Shown: positions 12,594 through 24,185, numbered from the stretch's first letter. The stretch is DNA of 64,000 nucleotides from Elephas maximus indicus (GCF_024166365.1 NC_064838.1:70944001-71008000); one strand, 5' to 3'. Translations and numbers: made by a program. The notes: a model not told the origin generated them from the sequence alone.

Positions 12594-12970
12594 TGCCTTT
12601 GAATTACGATGTTCGCAAAGAATATTGAATATACTGTGAACTGCCAGAAGAACGATCAAATCTGTCTTGAAAGAAGTACAGCCAGAATGTTCCTTAGAAG
12701 TGTGGATGGCAAAACTTCGTCCCATGTATTTTGGACACGTTATCAGGAGTGACCAGTTCCTGGAGAAGGACATCATGCTGGGTAAAGTAGAGGGTCAGCA
12801 AAAAAGAGAAAGGTCCTCAAGGAGACGGATTGACACAATGGCTGCAACCGTGGGCCCAAACATAGCAACGATTGTGAAGATGGCACAGGACAGGGCAGCG
12901 TTTCCGTCTCTTGTACACAGGGTCGCTGTGAGCCAGGAGCAAGTCAACAGCACCTAACAACAACAACATG
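12594..12970 (+). mobile_element. RTE (BovB-like) LINE 3' end with open C-terminal ORF
   Basis: A 96-codon open stretch (12667-12957) translates to a BovB-like C-terminus: MYFGHVIRSD, FLEKDIMLGKVEG, RRIDTMAA, AQDRAAFPSLVHRVA. It ends with a tail aacagcacctaacaacaaca. These match the C-terminal region of RTE retrotransposon proteins. It is 5'-truncated, so not an active element. Confidence 0.85.
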
Positions 12971-12974
12971 CCAA

Positions 12975-13140
12975 CTGTCTGGAACAGAGAGCTCAGACTC
13001 TGCAGGCAAAAAGGCCTGGGTTTGGATTCAGGCTCTGTCACTTTTCAGCTGGGTGACTTAGAGCTCATCAGTTTGCTGCTTGTTTACTCAGCTGCAATGT
13101 GAGTGCTTACCCCAGAAAGTTCTGTTGAGGATTACCAGTA
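12975..13140 (+). mobile_element. MIR SINE
   Basis: Contains gcctgggtttggattcaggc, tctgtcacttttcagctggg and tgacttagagctcatcagtt. It is followed directly by a reverse AfroSINE. Confidence 0.7.
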
Positions 13141-13149
13141 CCGGTCTTC

Positions 13150-13250
13150 ACTGCTACTGAGTCAGTTCTGACTCGTGGTGACCCCATGTATGTCACAGTA
13201 GAACCATGCTCCTTAGAGTTTTCAATGGCTGATTTTTGGGAAGTTTGCTA
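13150..13250 (-). mobile_element. AfroSINE fragment
   Basis: Contains agtcagttctgactcgtggt, gaccccatgtatgtcacagt and tcaatggctgatttttggga. The tRNA-derived end is missing. Confidence 0.75.
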
Positions 13251-13609
13251 ATTTTAACTTGAACAATTCTAACAGGAAGATATTAGGCAGCATACTAGAT
13301 CTGGCAAGAGAACTCTATTTCCAGAATTATCAGAAAACTAGGCACCGTAGGTGAGAAGTAAGGCCGAGCAGTTTCAGGTATTGAATCAGATAAACACTCC
13401 GGGGAGACAGCAACGTCTTCCTCATAAGCCAGAGTTCTGCCACCCTGTATATTGCCGATCATTTCAGTAGCAGATTATATGCATTTCATATATGAATTTA
13501 AGTTGAATTTTCCTTATATTTTAAAGTTTCTTACCTTCTTTGGATCAAAGGTAATTCACACTAATGAAATAATTTAAATTAAGCTGTTTAAACAAAGTCA
13601 ATCCGGCGC

Positions 13610-13802
13610 GAAGGATGAGACGTGAACTCAACCCACCCCGTGTGTGTCAGGGCAGAGCTGCGCCCCACAGGGTTTTCAGTGGCTGATTTTTTGGAAGTAG
13701 ATTGCCAGGACTTTCTTCTGAGGATCCTCTGGGTGAACTTGAACCTCCAACCTTTTGGTTAGCAGCTAAGCGTGTTAACTGTTTGCACCACCAAGCGATT
13801 CC
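13610..13802 (-). mobile_element. AfroSINE
   Basis: Contains gtgtgtcagggcagagctgc, ttttcagtggctgatttttt, aacctccaaccttttggtta and gcagctaagcgtgttaactg. A MIR-like piece (cctctgagttccagttttct, aatgaggtagtaatacctgt) follows at 13808-13930. Confidence 0.8.
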
Positions 13803-14559
13803 ATTACTAACTAGAAAAAGCTATTTCACCCCTCTGAGTTCCAGTTTTCTCACTTGTAAAATGAGGTAGTAATACCTGTTTCAAATACTGTCGTGTTGAT
13901 TAGACAAAATGATGTCCGTAATGCTCATACTACCATATTGCAAGAGCTCAAAAAGCCAGCAGCAGTATGAATACCTGTGGCTGTGTCGTTGTTACATAAA
14001 GCCTTCCCGTATCCCCACCACAAGGCCTTCCACAACTCTTTCCTGGGTGGAAGGCGCTCTCCCTTTGTCATGAAATGCTCACCCAGAGTCTCTCTTGGGG
14101 CTGCTGATGGACGAGGGGAAGACAGTCCTCTAACAATGCAGACAGCACACTAACAAAGCTCAAGGGAAGAGCCACAACAGAACTGAGGGCCACAGAAAAC
14201 CACGGAGAAAGCTGTTGTGATGAAGTTTAAAGCTTTCTGCAAAAAACGATGCATGGTTTTCTGCTTCTCATTTAAGTTTCACTGTGGCTGGAAGAAACGA
14301 TGCCACTTTTTCTCAGTTGTCTTTGTAATCAACAAGTCAGATTCACACAGGAAATTCAACAGGGACATGAATAGCATGGTAAACACTTCAAAATATTACT
14401 GCAATGGAGTTTGAATGGGAGAAGAAATGTTGATTGTAAACCCACCTTAACAGAATGAGCATGGTATAGTGAAAAAGAAAACTAAACAAAAAAACCTCCC
14501 TCTGTAAGAACAGGCTAAGGACTATAACAGACCGTAAAGTATGTAATAGCTCAAACACA

Positions 14560-15170
14560 TTAGAGGTTTATTTCCTGCTTGTATAACAGTTCCAGGTGGG
14601 TAAACAGGTGGCCTGTGGTCATTTGGGGACCCAGGCTGGTGGAGGCTCTATTATCTTTAACACACAGCTTCCGAGGTGGCCTGGGGGTGTCTCCATTTGG
14701 CCAGATGAGAAGGGCCTGGAGGAATGTATGTGGAGGTTTATGGGCCATGCTGAAATGGTACACATGGCTCTGCCCACATCCTGTTGGCTAGCATCCAGCT
14801 CCTGGCGTAGCTTCCTAAGCTGCTATAACAAATTTCCATTAGCTGGGTAGCTTAAAACAACAGAGAGTTATTCTCTCACTGTTCTGGAGGCTAAAAATCT
14901 GAAATCAAGGTGTTGGTAGGGCCCTGATCTTGAAGGATGCTCTAGGGAAGGATCCTTCCTTGTCTCTTCCTACCTTCTGGTGGTTACTGGTAATCCTTGG
15001 TGCACTTTTGGCTATAGCTGCATCATTCCTATCTTGGCCTCCATCTTCACATAGGCTTCTTCCCTCTGTGTGTCTGCTTTCTGCGTCTAAATCTCCCCCT
15101 TCTCTTATAAAGACACCAGTCTTTGGATTTAGGACCCACCCACAGCCAGTACAAAGGGAAGAATATATGA
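14560..15170 (+). repeat. Two adjacent ancient interspersed repeats, class not assigned
   Basis: At 14560-14790 the words taacagttccaggtgggtaa and gggacccaggctggtggagg recur in mammalian genomes. At 14808-15170 the words ctgctataacaaatttccat, cttaaaacaacagagagtta, ttctggaggctaaaaatctg and acaccagtctttggatttag form a second known-looking repeat. I recall the patterns but not reliable family names. The two open frames here are fortuitous. Confidence 0.5.
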
Positions 15171-15844
15171 ACATTGGTGTGCAGGCAACAATCTCTTTCA
15201 CAGGACCCTAGATTTTGATTCAAGAGCTATGACTTCTAGACCTAGCTATAGAAAAAATAACTTCTCTAAATCAAAATGAGAGGCGTGTTTCTGTAAAATT
15301 CAGGCAGGGAGTATATGAAAGTCTCCTGGAAGAATTTCTCAAACTACACAGACCCCTCTGGCCCTACCCACCCAGGGAGATTCCAGTGTGGCCCACAGGA
15401 GTGTAACGCTGGTTGAGAGTGACTGGAGTTGGGCTCCCATCACTGATGGGAGTATATGACATCATAGGTGTATTGAAGCAGAAATAAACTGGTACTAGGA
15501 GATCTCTAAGCTTCTCTCTAGCTCTGACTTTCAACAATCAATATCTATACATATAAAAACAACGCTGAAGTCTGCCCCTTAACAAGATACCAGTTCCTGC
15601 AGAGAGTGCCAATGCTGTGGTTTTGCTTGTTCAGCACGTTCTTCCTCTGTCTTCCAATGACAGACACAAAATTCTGAAGCCAACACTAAACACAGAACTC
15701 AGGTACGGAGAGAGAGATCCCTGCTGGCCTTGTTTAGATCCCGGATTCATAAGCTGCCCAGGCTTCCCAGTGTCAGGCGGCAATAGATGTTCTTACTTGT
15801 ATTGTATCGAGTAGGATTTCTGTTATTAGAGGACTCCCCAAGAC

Positions 15845-16200
15845 TATTTCCTGATACACCAAGATTCGAAACTAACCCCTGAGGTCACCTTATAGCTAAA
15901 TAATAAATTGGCTCAAAAAATAATGAATATCACCCGCAAATACTGTGCTCCTTTAAAAAATCACGTACTTGAGACCAAACAGTCAAATATTGCTTTGAAA
16001 CAAAGATAAGACTTTAAGGAGGCAGGGAAACTGGATTAACAAAAATGGAACAACCAGAATGGAAATAATGAGACAGTTCACACATTGTGAAGAACGTAAC
16101 CAATGTCACTGAACAACTTGTGTAGAAATTATTGAATGGGAACTGAAACCGCTGTGTAAACCTTCACCAAAAACATGTTGAAAAAAAAATATATATATAT
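15845..16200 (+). mobile_element. L1-type 3' UTR fragment, old copy
   Basis: Shares gaacgtaaccaatgtcactg and the following stretch with 2670-2760, then ends in an A-rich and (TA)n tail at about 16182-16204. Confidence 0.55.
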
Positions 16201-16204
16201 ATTT

Positions 16205-16345
16205 TTAAATCTCATTCTGAGGAAAAAATTGAAACCCACAGAGGTTCAGAGATTTAGCCTGGGTTGCACAGTTTGTAAACAGTGAAAACAGAATTTGAAG
16301 CCATGTCTTACTCCAAAGTTTGAATTCTTTCCACTGTGTGATCTC
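16205..16345 (+). mobile_element. MIR/L2-like ancient repeat
   Basis: Contains cccacagaggttcagagatt, tagcctgggttgcacagttt and cttactccaaagtttgaatt, typical of the common old repeat with the acagaggttaag motif. Confidence 0.5.
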
Positions 16346-16950
16346 CTGCCTCATGTTCAATATATACTACTTCCTTGAAACACTAATTGCTTAGTCACTT
16401 TCTTCTGGGCTTGAGTAATTAAAACTTTGCAGCCAACAACCACTGTTCAAATGTGATTCAAGGAGCTCCAGGGCTTCTCTCAAATTGAAGACCTCAGTGG
16501 GATTATGGAGAAGGAACAAAAGCAGCCTGTCTCTTAAGAAAAAGGCAGTTCAGGCTCGGAGAAGCTGGAGGCAGGCTAGTCTGCAGGGTAGTTTCCCAGC
16601 TGGAGCCAAGGGAAGCCAAGGTTGACAGGAAGTCCCAAATGAGAAACTGAAGTGCTCATCAGCACACCCAGAGGGCTGCCAAGAAATTAATTCATTAAGT
16701 AGCAAGCCTCCGTGCAGTGAAACGCACACTTTTGATACAAAGTCAGAAAGGCAAGCTCACAGCCAGAAGTCGGGGAACCTTCTTCAGAGGAGGGAGCGTT
16801 TTTCCTCAATTCTGCAATCTTAAGGGTGTCCAGTGGGGGGCTCCCTTTGACAACCAGCCCTCCCCAGTCAAGATCAAGATCCTGGTAATAAAAAAAAAAA
16901 AAAAGTAATGCTGACTGTTTATTCAGCAGGAGGAATGAAGAGTGAATGAG

Positions 16951-16971
16951 TGTGTGTGTGTGTGTGTGTGA
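16951..16971 (+). repeat. (TG)n microsatellite
   Basis: About ten uninterrupted TG units following gaatgag. Other simple tracts in the intergenic region are a (TA)n near 1415-1432, a TCTG-rich run near 9980-10010 and a CA-rich run near 10594-10616. Confidence 0.85.
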
Positions 16972-17757
16972 CAGGGCAGGGGGAGTGGGCGTACAATGGA
17001 GGGAAATGTGTGATTCGGCAAAGCTAAATAATGCCTGCTGTTAACATACGAAATGCCAAGTCTTGGAAAAATAAAATTTAAAGTCATTCTTTAAGGTACA
17101 AAAAAGTCAAGAAGGAAAATAAATGACTTTTTTTTTTTTAATTAAGCTCATTGCTTTAGTAAGACCAAAGGACCCAGAAATTCGTGCTGTCTTTAAATCA
17201 GGATAATCATTTCAAGGCTTTCTCTGTTATTGCCAAGTTGGTGCTGAAGGAGACTAGTATTTTTGTCTGGGCGGGAAAAGCTACAGAGAACTAGAGGTTA
17301 AAAAAAACAAAACAAGCAATTAATCCAATACCGACAGCAGGGTTTGCTGATATACTGGCAGCTCGTGTCCGGTAGGGCTTCTGGCTGCCTGGCATCTCCA
17401 CCTCACTTATATTCACCACGTTTGGATTAGGAAGGGTAGTGAGAGTAGTAGAAGGTATAAGCACTTGTCGAGGGATTAGAAGAGCTGAGCTTTAATGGAT
17501 CTAAAATTTCTACATAGGAAGGACTTGTGTGTTATGTGGGGGGAGGGGGCAGGGAGGATAGAAAGCTGGAAGAGAAAAGATCAGAAAAATGTCTCCCAGC
17601 TGCACTTGCATAACCAGCACAGAGCTTTTACTCAGATTGTGTGCATACTTGCAGTGGCTTGAAGGGGCCGATAGACAAATGGGAGGCATTTCTTCTTACA
17701 GGTTGTGTGTGATGTTTGGCAAGTTATTTAACCTCTCCAAGGGTCAAGACCTGTTTA

Positions 17758-18262
17758 AAGTCTTCCTCCAATCTTGATGCCCTGTTCTTCTTCATACAGT
17801 CCAGCTGCTCGGATTATTTGCTTAGCATACAGATTGAATATGTATGGTGAAAGGATACAACCCTGATGCACACCTTTCCTGACTTTAAACCACACAGTAT
17901 CTCCTTGTTCTGTTCAAATGACTGCCTCTTGATCTATGTTACAGGCTCCTCAGGAGCACAATTAAGTGTTCTGGAATTCCCGTTCTTCGAAATGTTATCC
18001 ATAATCCGTTATGATCCACAGAGTTGAATGCTTTTGCATAGTCAATAAAACACAGGTAAACATTCTTCTGGTATTCTCTGCTTTCAGCCAGGATCCATCT
18101 GATATCAGCAATGATAGCCCTGGTTCCACGTCCTCTTCTGAATTGGGCCTGAATTTCTGGCCATTCCCTGTAGATACACTGCTGCAGCTATTTTTGAATG
18201 ATCTTCAGCAAAATTTTACTTGCGTGTGATATTAATGATATTATTCAGTAATTTTCTTCAAG
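17758..18262 (-). mobile_element. RTE-type LINE, reverse-transcriptase region (3' part of a split element)
   Basis: Reading the minus strand gives, with frameshifts, RT-like stretches such as PEHLIVLLRSL and KGVHQGCILSPYIFNLYAK, the RTE/BovB RT pattern. It starts at aatatcattaatatcacacg and breaks off after the GIKIGG motif. Together with 18300-20120 it forms one inverted element (see findings). A MIR scrap (ggcaagttatttaacctctc) abuts it at about 17640-17750. Confidence 0.75.
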
Positions 18263-18299
18263 GTGAAAGAACTGAAGAAAAAATCAAGTCTTGAGTTGC

Positions 18300-18517
18300 A
18301 ATAAAAAAAAAAAGCAATAGTGAAGGAAATATTAAATAACACAGGAAGCATCAAAAGAAGATGGAAGGAATACACAGTCATTATACTAAAAAGAACTGGT
18401 CAATGTTCAACCATATCAGGAGGTAGAACATGTATCAGGAACTGATGGTACTAAAGGAAGAAGTCCAAGCTGTACTGAAGGTAATGGTGAAAAACAAGGC
18501 TCCAGAAGTTGACAGAA
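18300..18517 (+). mobile_element. RTE-type LINE (5' part of the split element), left piece
   Basis: Contains ggaaatattaaataacacag, tcattatactaaaaagaact and ggaagaagtccaagctgtac, and runs up to aacaaggctccagaagttga. The matching continuation (aggaattgatggaatatcaa) lies at 19731, after an inserted L1 piece. Confidence 0.75.
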
Positions 18518-19730
18518 GAGGTGGGGCCAAGATGGCGGAATAGACAGACACTTCCTGCTAGCCCTCTTTACAACGAAGACCAGAAAAAACAAGTGAAATA
18601 AGTACATTATGACAAGCTAGGAGCCCTGAACATCAAAGGCAAGCTTAGAAAATGAACAGAGGGGCAGGGGGAGGAAGAGACCATTCACAAGCGGAGAGGA
18701 GTTACCAGACCTGAATCACGGGGAGCCCTCAGGCACCACTCCCAGAGCTGTGGCGGCGGCGGGCTGGTACTAGCGTTGGGCTGCAGTTTCCTCAGGGAGA
18801 AGCAGCCAGCCACACAGCCTACTCACACTTCCGGATCCAGAGAAGAACGGCGCTCTCGGCAAAAGCTAAGTACTTGAGTATATTTAACCATGTCCCCCCA
18901 CCCCCAAGCCAGCTTCAGCGGCTGAATTCCCTGGGCCTGAGATAGGCCCTGTTGAGCACCTAGAGCCATCCTCCTGGCCTTGGAGAAGGAATAAAATCGC
19001 AATTGGGGGGAAAGATAATTTGCCAGCTCCACTAACTTGGGGAGCTCAGGACAGAAGCGGCTCCTGTCCGGGCATAAACGGTCCGTGGACTTTGAGTACC
19101 TTTCCCCTCTGTGTGAATCTGTGTTGGCCTATTTCAGGAGAACAGGCCCTTGCTGGCAGACTCCAACCGTTTCAGCTGTGTGGTGGAGAGGTGGGTGTTT
19201 GATGTTTGACACCACTTTGCCTATTAAACAGGGTCCTCATCTATCTACCTCAGGGCCTAATGACTGGTGGCTCCACTCAGGTCACCCACCCACCCGTGAC
19301 AGGGGTCCAAGGATAACTGATACCTCTCAGTCCTTACAACCAAAAACAATGGGTGCCCATCTGCAGAACCCACCCACCTGTATGCTCTAGGGAAAAGGGA
19401 CGTGCTTTCCTCAGAGGCACTTCAGGGACGATTCTCAGCCCCCTTCCTTGTTCACAGCGTGACCTCCTGCTGCAACCAGATACCGGTACCTACACCAATC
19501 ACCCCCACACCTCTAAGACTATAGGACAGGGCCTGTACCACACACTTGATGAGCAGCTACCTGGACACCTGAGCTGAATCCATACAAGAAAAGTGAATGG
19601 ACTCCTAGACTGATACACCTGATAACAGCTCTAGCCATCTAGTGACAGGACGTCAGAACTTCAAAGGTGAAAAAAATCAAGCTAGCTCACTCAAGCAACC
19701 CATTTGGGCAAATCAAAACAAAACAAAGCA
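18518..19730 (+). mobile_element. L1 5' UTR fragment inserted in the RTE
   Basis: Opens gaggtggggccaagatggcg, the canonical start of a mammalian L1 5' UTR (an internal promoter region). It is GC-rich relative to its surroundings and ends in an A/C-rich tract (aatcaaaacaaaacaaagca) without reaching ORF1. Flanks agaagttgacagaa (18504-18517) and aggaattgatggaa (19731-19744) agree at 10 of 14 bases and look like an aged target-site duplication. Confidence 0.7.
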
Positions 19731-19922
19731 AGGAATTGATGGAATATCAATTGAGATGTTTCCACAAATGGGCGCAGCACTGGAAGCACTCACTCCTCTA
19801 TGCCAAGAAATTTGGAAGAAAGCTTCCTGGCCAACTGACTGGAAGGGATCCATATTTACGCCTATCCCAAGAAAGGTGATCCAACCGAATGTGGAAATTA
19901 TCAAATAATATCATTAATATCA
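19731..19922 (+). mobile_element. RTE-type LINE (5' part of the split element), right piece
   Basis: Open for about 60 codons: GIDGISIEMFPQ, LCQEIWKKASWPTDWKGSI and FTPIPRK, the conserved entry to the RTE reverse-transcriptase core. A frameshift follows and the segment stops at aatatcattaatatca, where an AfroSINE has inserted. Confidence 0.8.
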
Positions 19923-20100
19923 GGAAACCCTGGTGACGTAGTGGTTAAGTGCTACGGCTGCTAACCAAAGGGTCAGCAGTTTGAATCTGCCAGGTGCTGC
20001 TTGGAAACTCTATGTGGCAGTTCTACTCGGTCCTATAGGGTCGCTATGAGTCGGAATCGACTCAACGGCACTGGGTTTGGTTTGGGTTTTTTTTTTTTTT
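19923..20100 (+). mobile_element. AfroSINE with target-site duplication
   Basis: The copy runs ggaaaccctggtgacgtagt, ctgctaaccaaagggtcagc, ggtcgctatgagtcggaatc and ends in a T-rich tail. It is flanked by atcattaatatca (19910-19922) and atcactaatatca (20101-20113), a 13-bp duplication with one mismatch. This is the short subtype lacking the middle block. Confidence 0.9.
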
Positions 20101-20989
20101 ATCACTAATATCACAAGAAGCTTGGGTGGAGGAGCCAATAATGCTTTTGTGGATGTATGGCTTTGATGTGGTTCTCCAACGTTCTGGTGGGGAGTTAGCA
20201 AGGCCCAACATATAGCAAGGACCCAATCAAGGAAGGAGGAAAAACTGACACTCCTGGACAATCACAGCTTAAAAATTATTTCCTTTACAAAGCTTGTCAA
20301 CTGTTCATTTAAATTATGCATTTCTCTCATGGGTTTCAGTTAAAACAACTTGGAGAAGGAAATTTCAGCTATGTCATTCTCCCATCCATACCTCTTTTTT
20401 CTCATTGTCATCGGGCTAATATAAGATAGGTGATAAGATGAATCGTCTGAGGGTGTGAGAGCCGTCATTCCTGAGAAGCCTGGTTAATCTTCATGACTCT
20501 TCCTGTTTATTTATTAGACAATGAATCACTGGCAGAGTTAATTGGAACCAATCTCTTTACCATATTTTCCTCTACCATTCTTTATGTTCCAAAAAAAAAA
20601 GTTGCACTACAGAGAGAAGGATTACAGACTCTGAGCTGTTGACTACAGAGAAAAGTGATTTTCAAGGAGTTTAACGGTGGCATTTATATTTAGAACAAGT
20701 TGAGCTCTCTGTTGTTGAGTGGTGGAATTGTCATTGGCCATTAATTAAATAAATCCCTGCTGTTTCTCGCTGTGGGGCACGCTGTATGCATGTATCCACG
20801 TGAAAAGCACCTCCATCCCAAATAGGTACCCGCCGCTTGGAGCACCTGCCCCTGGGACTTCAGGTTTTCACTTCTTATTAGAAACCGTTGTTTTCTCTGC
20901 CCTTTCAGTCTTAATACATATGGCATATCTCTTCCAATTATAGCATAAAGATTTCTCTGTGAACCTTAGTGTTTGATTCTCTGGGACAA

Positions 20990-21482
20990 TGGTCAGCAAA
21001 CTTTTTCTGTAAAGGGCAAGGTAGTAAATATTTTAGACTTCGGGGGCCTTTGAAGTGCAAAAAGCAGCCATGTGGTTGTTAGTTGCCATTGCTTCAGTCC
21101 CTGACTCATGGCGATCCCATGCCCAGTCCTGTGCCATCCCCATGGTCAGTTGCAGATCAGACCATTGTGATTCGTAGGGTTTTCACGGGCTGATGTTTGG
21201 AAGTAGATCGCTAGGACCTTTTCTCCTAGTCTGTCAGCATCATAGCAACATGCAAGCATCCACTGAGAGACAGGTGGTAGCTGTGCATGAGGTGAATTGA
21301 TTGGGAGTCAAACCAGGCCTCCCACAAAGAAGGCAAGAATTCTACCACTGAGCCACCACTGCCTTCCTTAAAGCAGTCACAGACAATATGGAAACAAATG
21401 TGTTCCAATAAAACTTTATTCACAAAAACTAGCTGTGTGTGGAATTTGGCTCGCGGGCCATCGTTTGCCAACCCTTGCTCTG
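20990..21482 (+). mobile_element. Ancient DNA transposon (hAT-like) split by a long AfroSINE variant
   Basis: Ends gtcagcaaactttttctgta (left) and gccatcgtttgccaaccctt (right) are inverted with respect to each other. The internal word aataaaactttattcacaaa is shared with the copy at 38475-38695. Bases 21078-21365 are a reverse SINE insertion (ttgccattgcttcagtccct, gctgatgtttggaagtagat, ctaccactgagccaccactg). Confidence 0.65.
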
Positions 21483-21729
21483 GAGGATTAATCTCTTTCA
21501 GATGCCACCTAAGTCCCTGAAGAGTGGCATTCATGTATACAAGATAGCCCATGTTAAGTCAGTCATTTAGAATATGGCTTCCAGATCTGGTGAAAACCTA
21601 TAGTAACATGTATAGATAGAACTATATTATCTCTTCCTTTAAGTTTTATGTCAGGGACTTAAGCATTTGCAATTCCAATCAAAGAAATATTTGGTAGTGA
21701 TATCAGCTATATCTACCTATTACTGCAAT

Positions 21730-22140
21730 AATGCCACATAAAAAATCACTCCAAAACATAGTAACTTAAAACAACAACCATTTATCATTTCTCCCAAGTC
21801 TATCGGTCAGCTGGGTGGTTCTGCTGATCTGGATCTTGTTTGCTGATCTTGGCTGGGCTTACTCACGTGTCTGTGGTCATCTGACAGGTTGGCCAGGGGC
21901 TAGGAAGTCTCAGACGACCTTGAGTAGAATGACTTGGTTCTGCTCCATGTGGTCTCTCATCCCTCAGCCGATTGGCCAGGGCTGGTTCCGCTGGCATGGC
22001 TGGGTCGAAGGGTGAAATGTGCAAGGCCTCTTGAGGCCTAGGCTCAGAACTCACACTGTCATTTCCACCACTTTCTATTGGCTAAAGCAAGTCACAAGGC
22101 TAGCCCTGCTCAAAGTGAAATGGAACCACCAGGTTTCAGG
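21730..22140 (+). repeat. Ancient interspersed repeat, class not assigned
   Basis: The words gtaacttaaaacaacaacca, tttatcatttctcccaagtc, cagctgggtggttctgctga and ccatgtggtctctcatccct form a pattern found many times in mammalian genomes. I do not name the family. Confidence 0.5.
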
Positions 22141-23075
22141 GCAAAAGGAATGAATACAGGGAGGCTTTTAATCGGAACCATCAATGCAATCAGCCTACCA
22201 CCATAGTTGCTCCAATAGCAGCTCATTCCTGGTGCACTTCCTCAGGACTGGAACACCCCACAGTGTCACTCACGCAGGGGGAAGGTGGAAGAAACTGATT
22301 GGTTCAGATTCTTTGAAAATCTATATCCCAATATATCAAGTTTTTAAAATAGCTGAAAAGATAGCACTGATTATTTTCCTCTATTTAACCGTGCTTAAGA
22401 AAAGTGCCTTATAATTTAATGAGTGACAGCCATAGGATATACTTCTCCCCAAAAGTTAACACTTAACAGAGACAAGAAATCTTGTCAAGTAAAATGGTGG
22501 CACTGAAATATTTTGATTAGATGAGCCATGAGTTTTTGACAATAGTTAGCCTGTAAGAAAAACAAAAGCAAGCCTGTCAGGAAACAGAATCACAGACCAC
22601 CGTGCTCCAGTGTTCGCCCAGACGGTCCTCCTGTGGGCGTGTGATGCTTACTGTTTGGCCACTTGAGTGGTTTGTACACCAGGAAAGCACATCAACATGT
22701 TTCAGTTCTTTTGTAGCAAGCACCATGGAGATTGTGTTCATTAGAACTCTTGGGTCGCAAGTAACAGAAACCAACTCAAGTTAGCATTAAAAAAAAAATT
22801 TACAACGGGGCAGGCTGTCTCTCAGAGCTCATGGACAGTGATGTAGCTGAGCTTCAGAAGGAAGGAAAGAGGCTGGGAAGCTGTCAGGATCAAGACAATA
22901 CTTTCTTTTTCTCATCTTTGCCTTCTTATTTCTCTCTCTCTCTGAAGACCAGCTTTTTTTGACTACTTAGCCCATGTGGAAAATACATGGTAAAAATGCT
23001 CCACTGTTCCTATGCTTTATTTTTCTCAGCTCTGAATCTCTAGGCCATCCTTTGCGGGCAAAAACAAACAAAAAA

Positions 23076-23280
23076 TCAGTTGCCATCCAATCAGTTCCAA
23101 ATCATACTGACCTCACAGTGTCAGAATAAAACTGCTCCATCGGGCTTTCAGTGCCTCATTCTTTCTGGAAGCAGATCATCCAGGCCTTTCTTCTAAGGTG
23201 CTTCTGGGTGGACTTGGACCTCCAACCACTGGGTTAGCAAGCTGAGCATGTTAACCCTTAGCATTACCAGGGACCCATTA
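23076..23280 (-). mobile_element. AfroSINE
   Basis: Contains tcagttgccatccaatcagt, gtcagaataaaactgctcca, gacttggacctccaaccact and ttaccagggaccc, in order. Confidence 0.85.
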
Positions 23281-24185
23281 GTTATTAAAAAAAAATGCAA
23301 ATCAAAACTACTAGTGTCTTAGTGGGGGAGCCCCCAGATGCAGACCCAGAGTCAAGAATTTGAGCACATGTGACTTCTCTGGAAGGCCACCCTGGTCCTA
23401 GGAAATACTAATACGTAAGTGAGGAATTTAGAGAACGGAAGAACCACTAGTGATACGTTTAATAATCAAATTACCACTGTGGGCAATTGGTGCTTAATTT
23501 CTGGTGGGGAACACTGAGAAACAGTGAATATCAGACAACAGGAGGGGTGAAGGAGCTGAGGTGTTCACATGTCAAAGCTTTTCAATCACGGATTGAGGGC
23601 TGTGGGTGTTTAATTCCCTGGCACTGCCAGTCTGCCACTTACATGGGCATTGAAGTTCAGATTCTGGCAGCTGGACGTCCTGCTGATGCGCACGGAATTA
23701 GTTGCCATAGTCAGCAAGGGTGGGGTGTGATGAGACAGGGAGGGGCTCCCTAGGCAGATAAGTGACAGGCTATGACCTGCTTTTTAAAAGGCTTGCTCTG
23801 ACAGGGGATCGAATGCCGAGACAGTAAGATCAGTTAGTGGCTGTTATATTAGTCCAGGTGCTGGTGCTGGTGTTCGAAGGAGCATTGGTGGTAGAAATGG
23901 AGAGACGTGGCTGGCTGCAAGGAAGAGTCCACAGGAGTTACTGATGGATTAAGCTTGAGAGAAAGTAGTGACAAAGGATGACCACAAGGCGAGTTTGTTT
24001 TTGTTAGTTTGCTGTTTTTTTGTTTCGCCTTGAATGGATAGGATTTGGCTAGGAAGGGGGAATGCATTCCAGGACAATGAAATAGCAGAAACCAAGACTC
24101 AGGGTGTCCTCTCTTCTAAGACTGGCGGGGCGGATTATCCAATAGCAAGGAAAGCTATTTTTTTTTTTTTTTTAAGGAAAGCTTG

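Noticed and set aside
12667-12957. 96-codon forward open frame as a possible domesticated gene
   Set aside because: It is the C-terminus of an RTE LINE with its 3' tail, 5'-truncated and without regulatory signals; openness over 96 codons is not enough to claim domestication.
19642-19908. 88-codon forward open frame resembling a protein gene
   Set aside because: The C-terminal part (GIDGISIEMFPQ onward) is RTE reverse-transcriptase entry sequence and the N-terminal part is L1 5' UTR; it is a chimera of two mobile elements.
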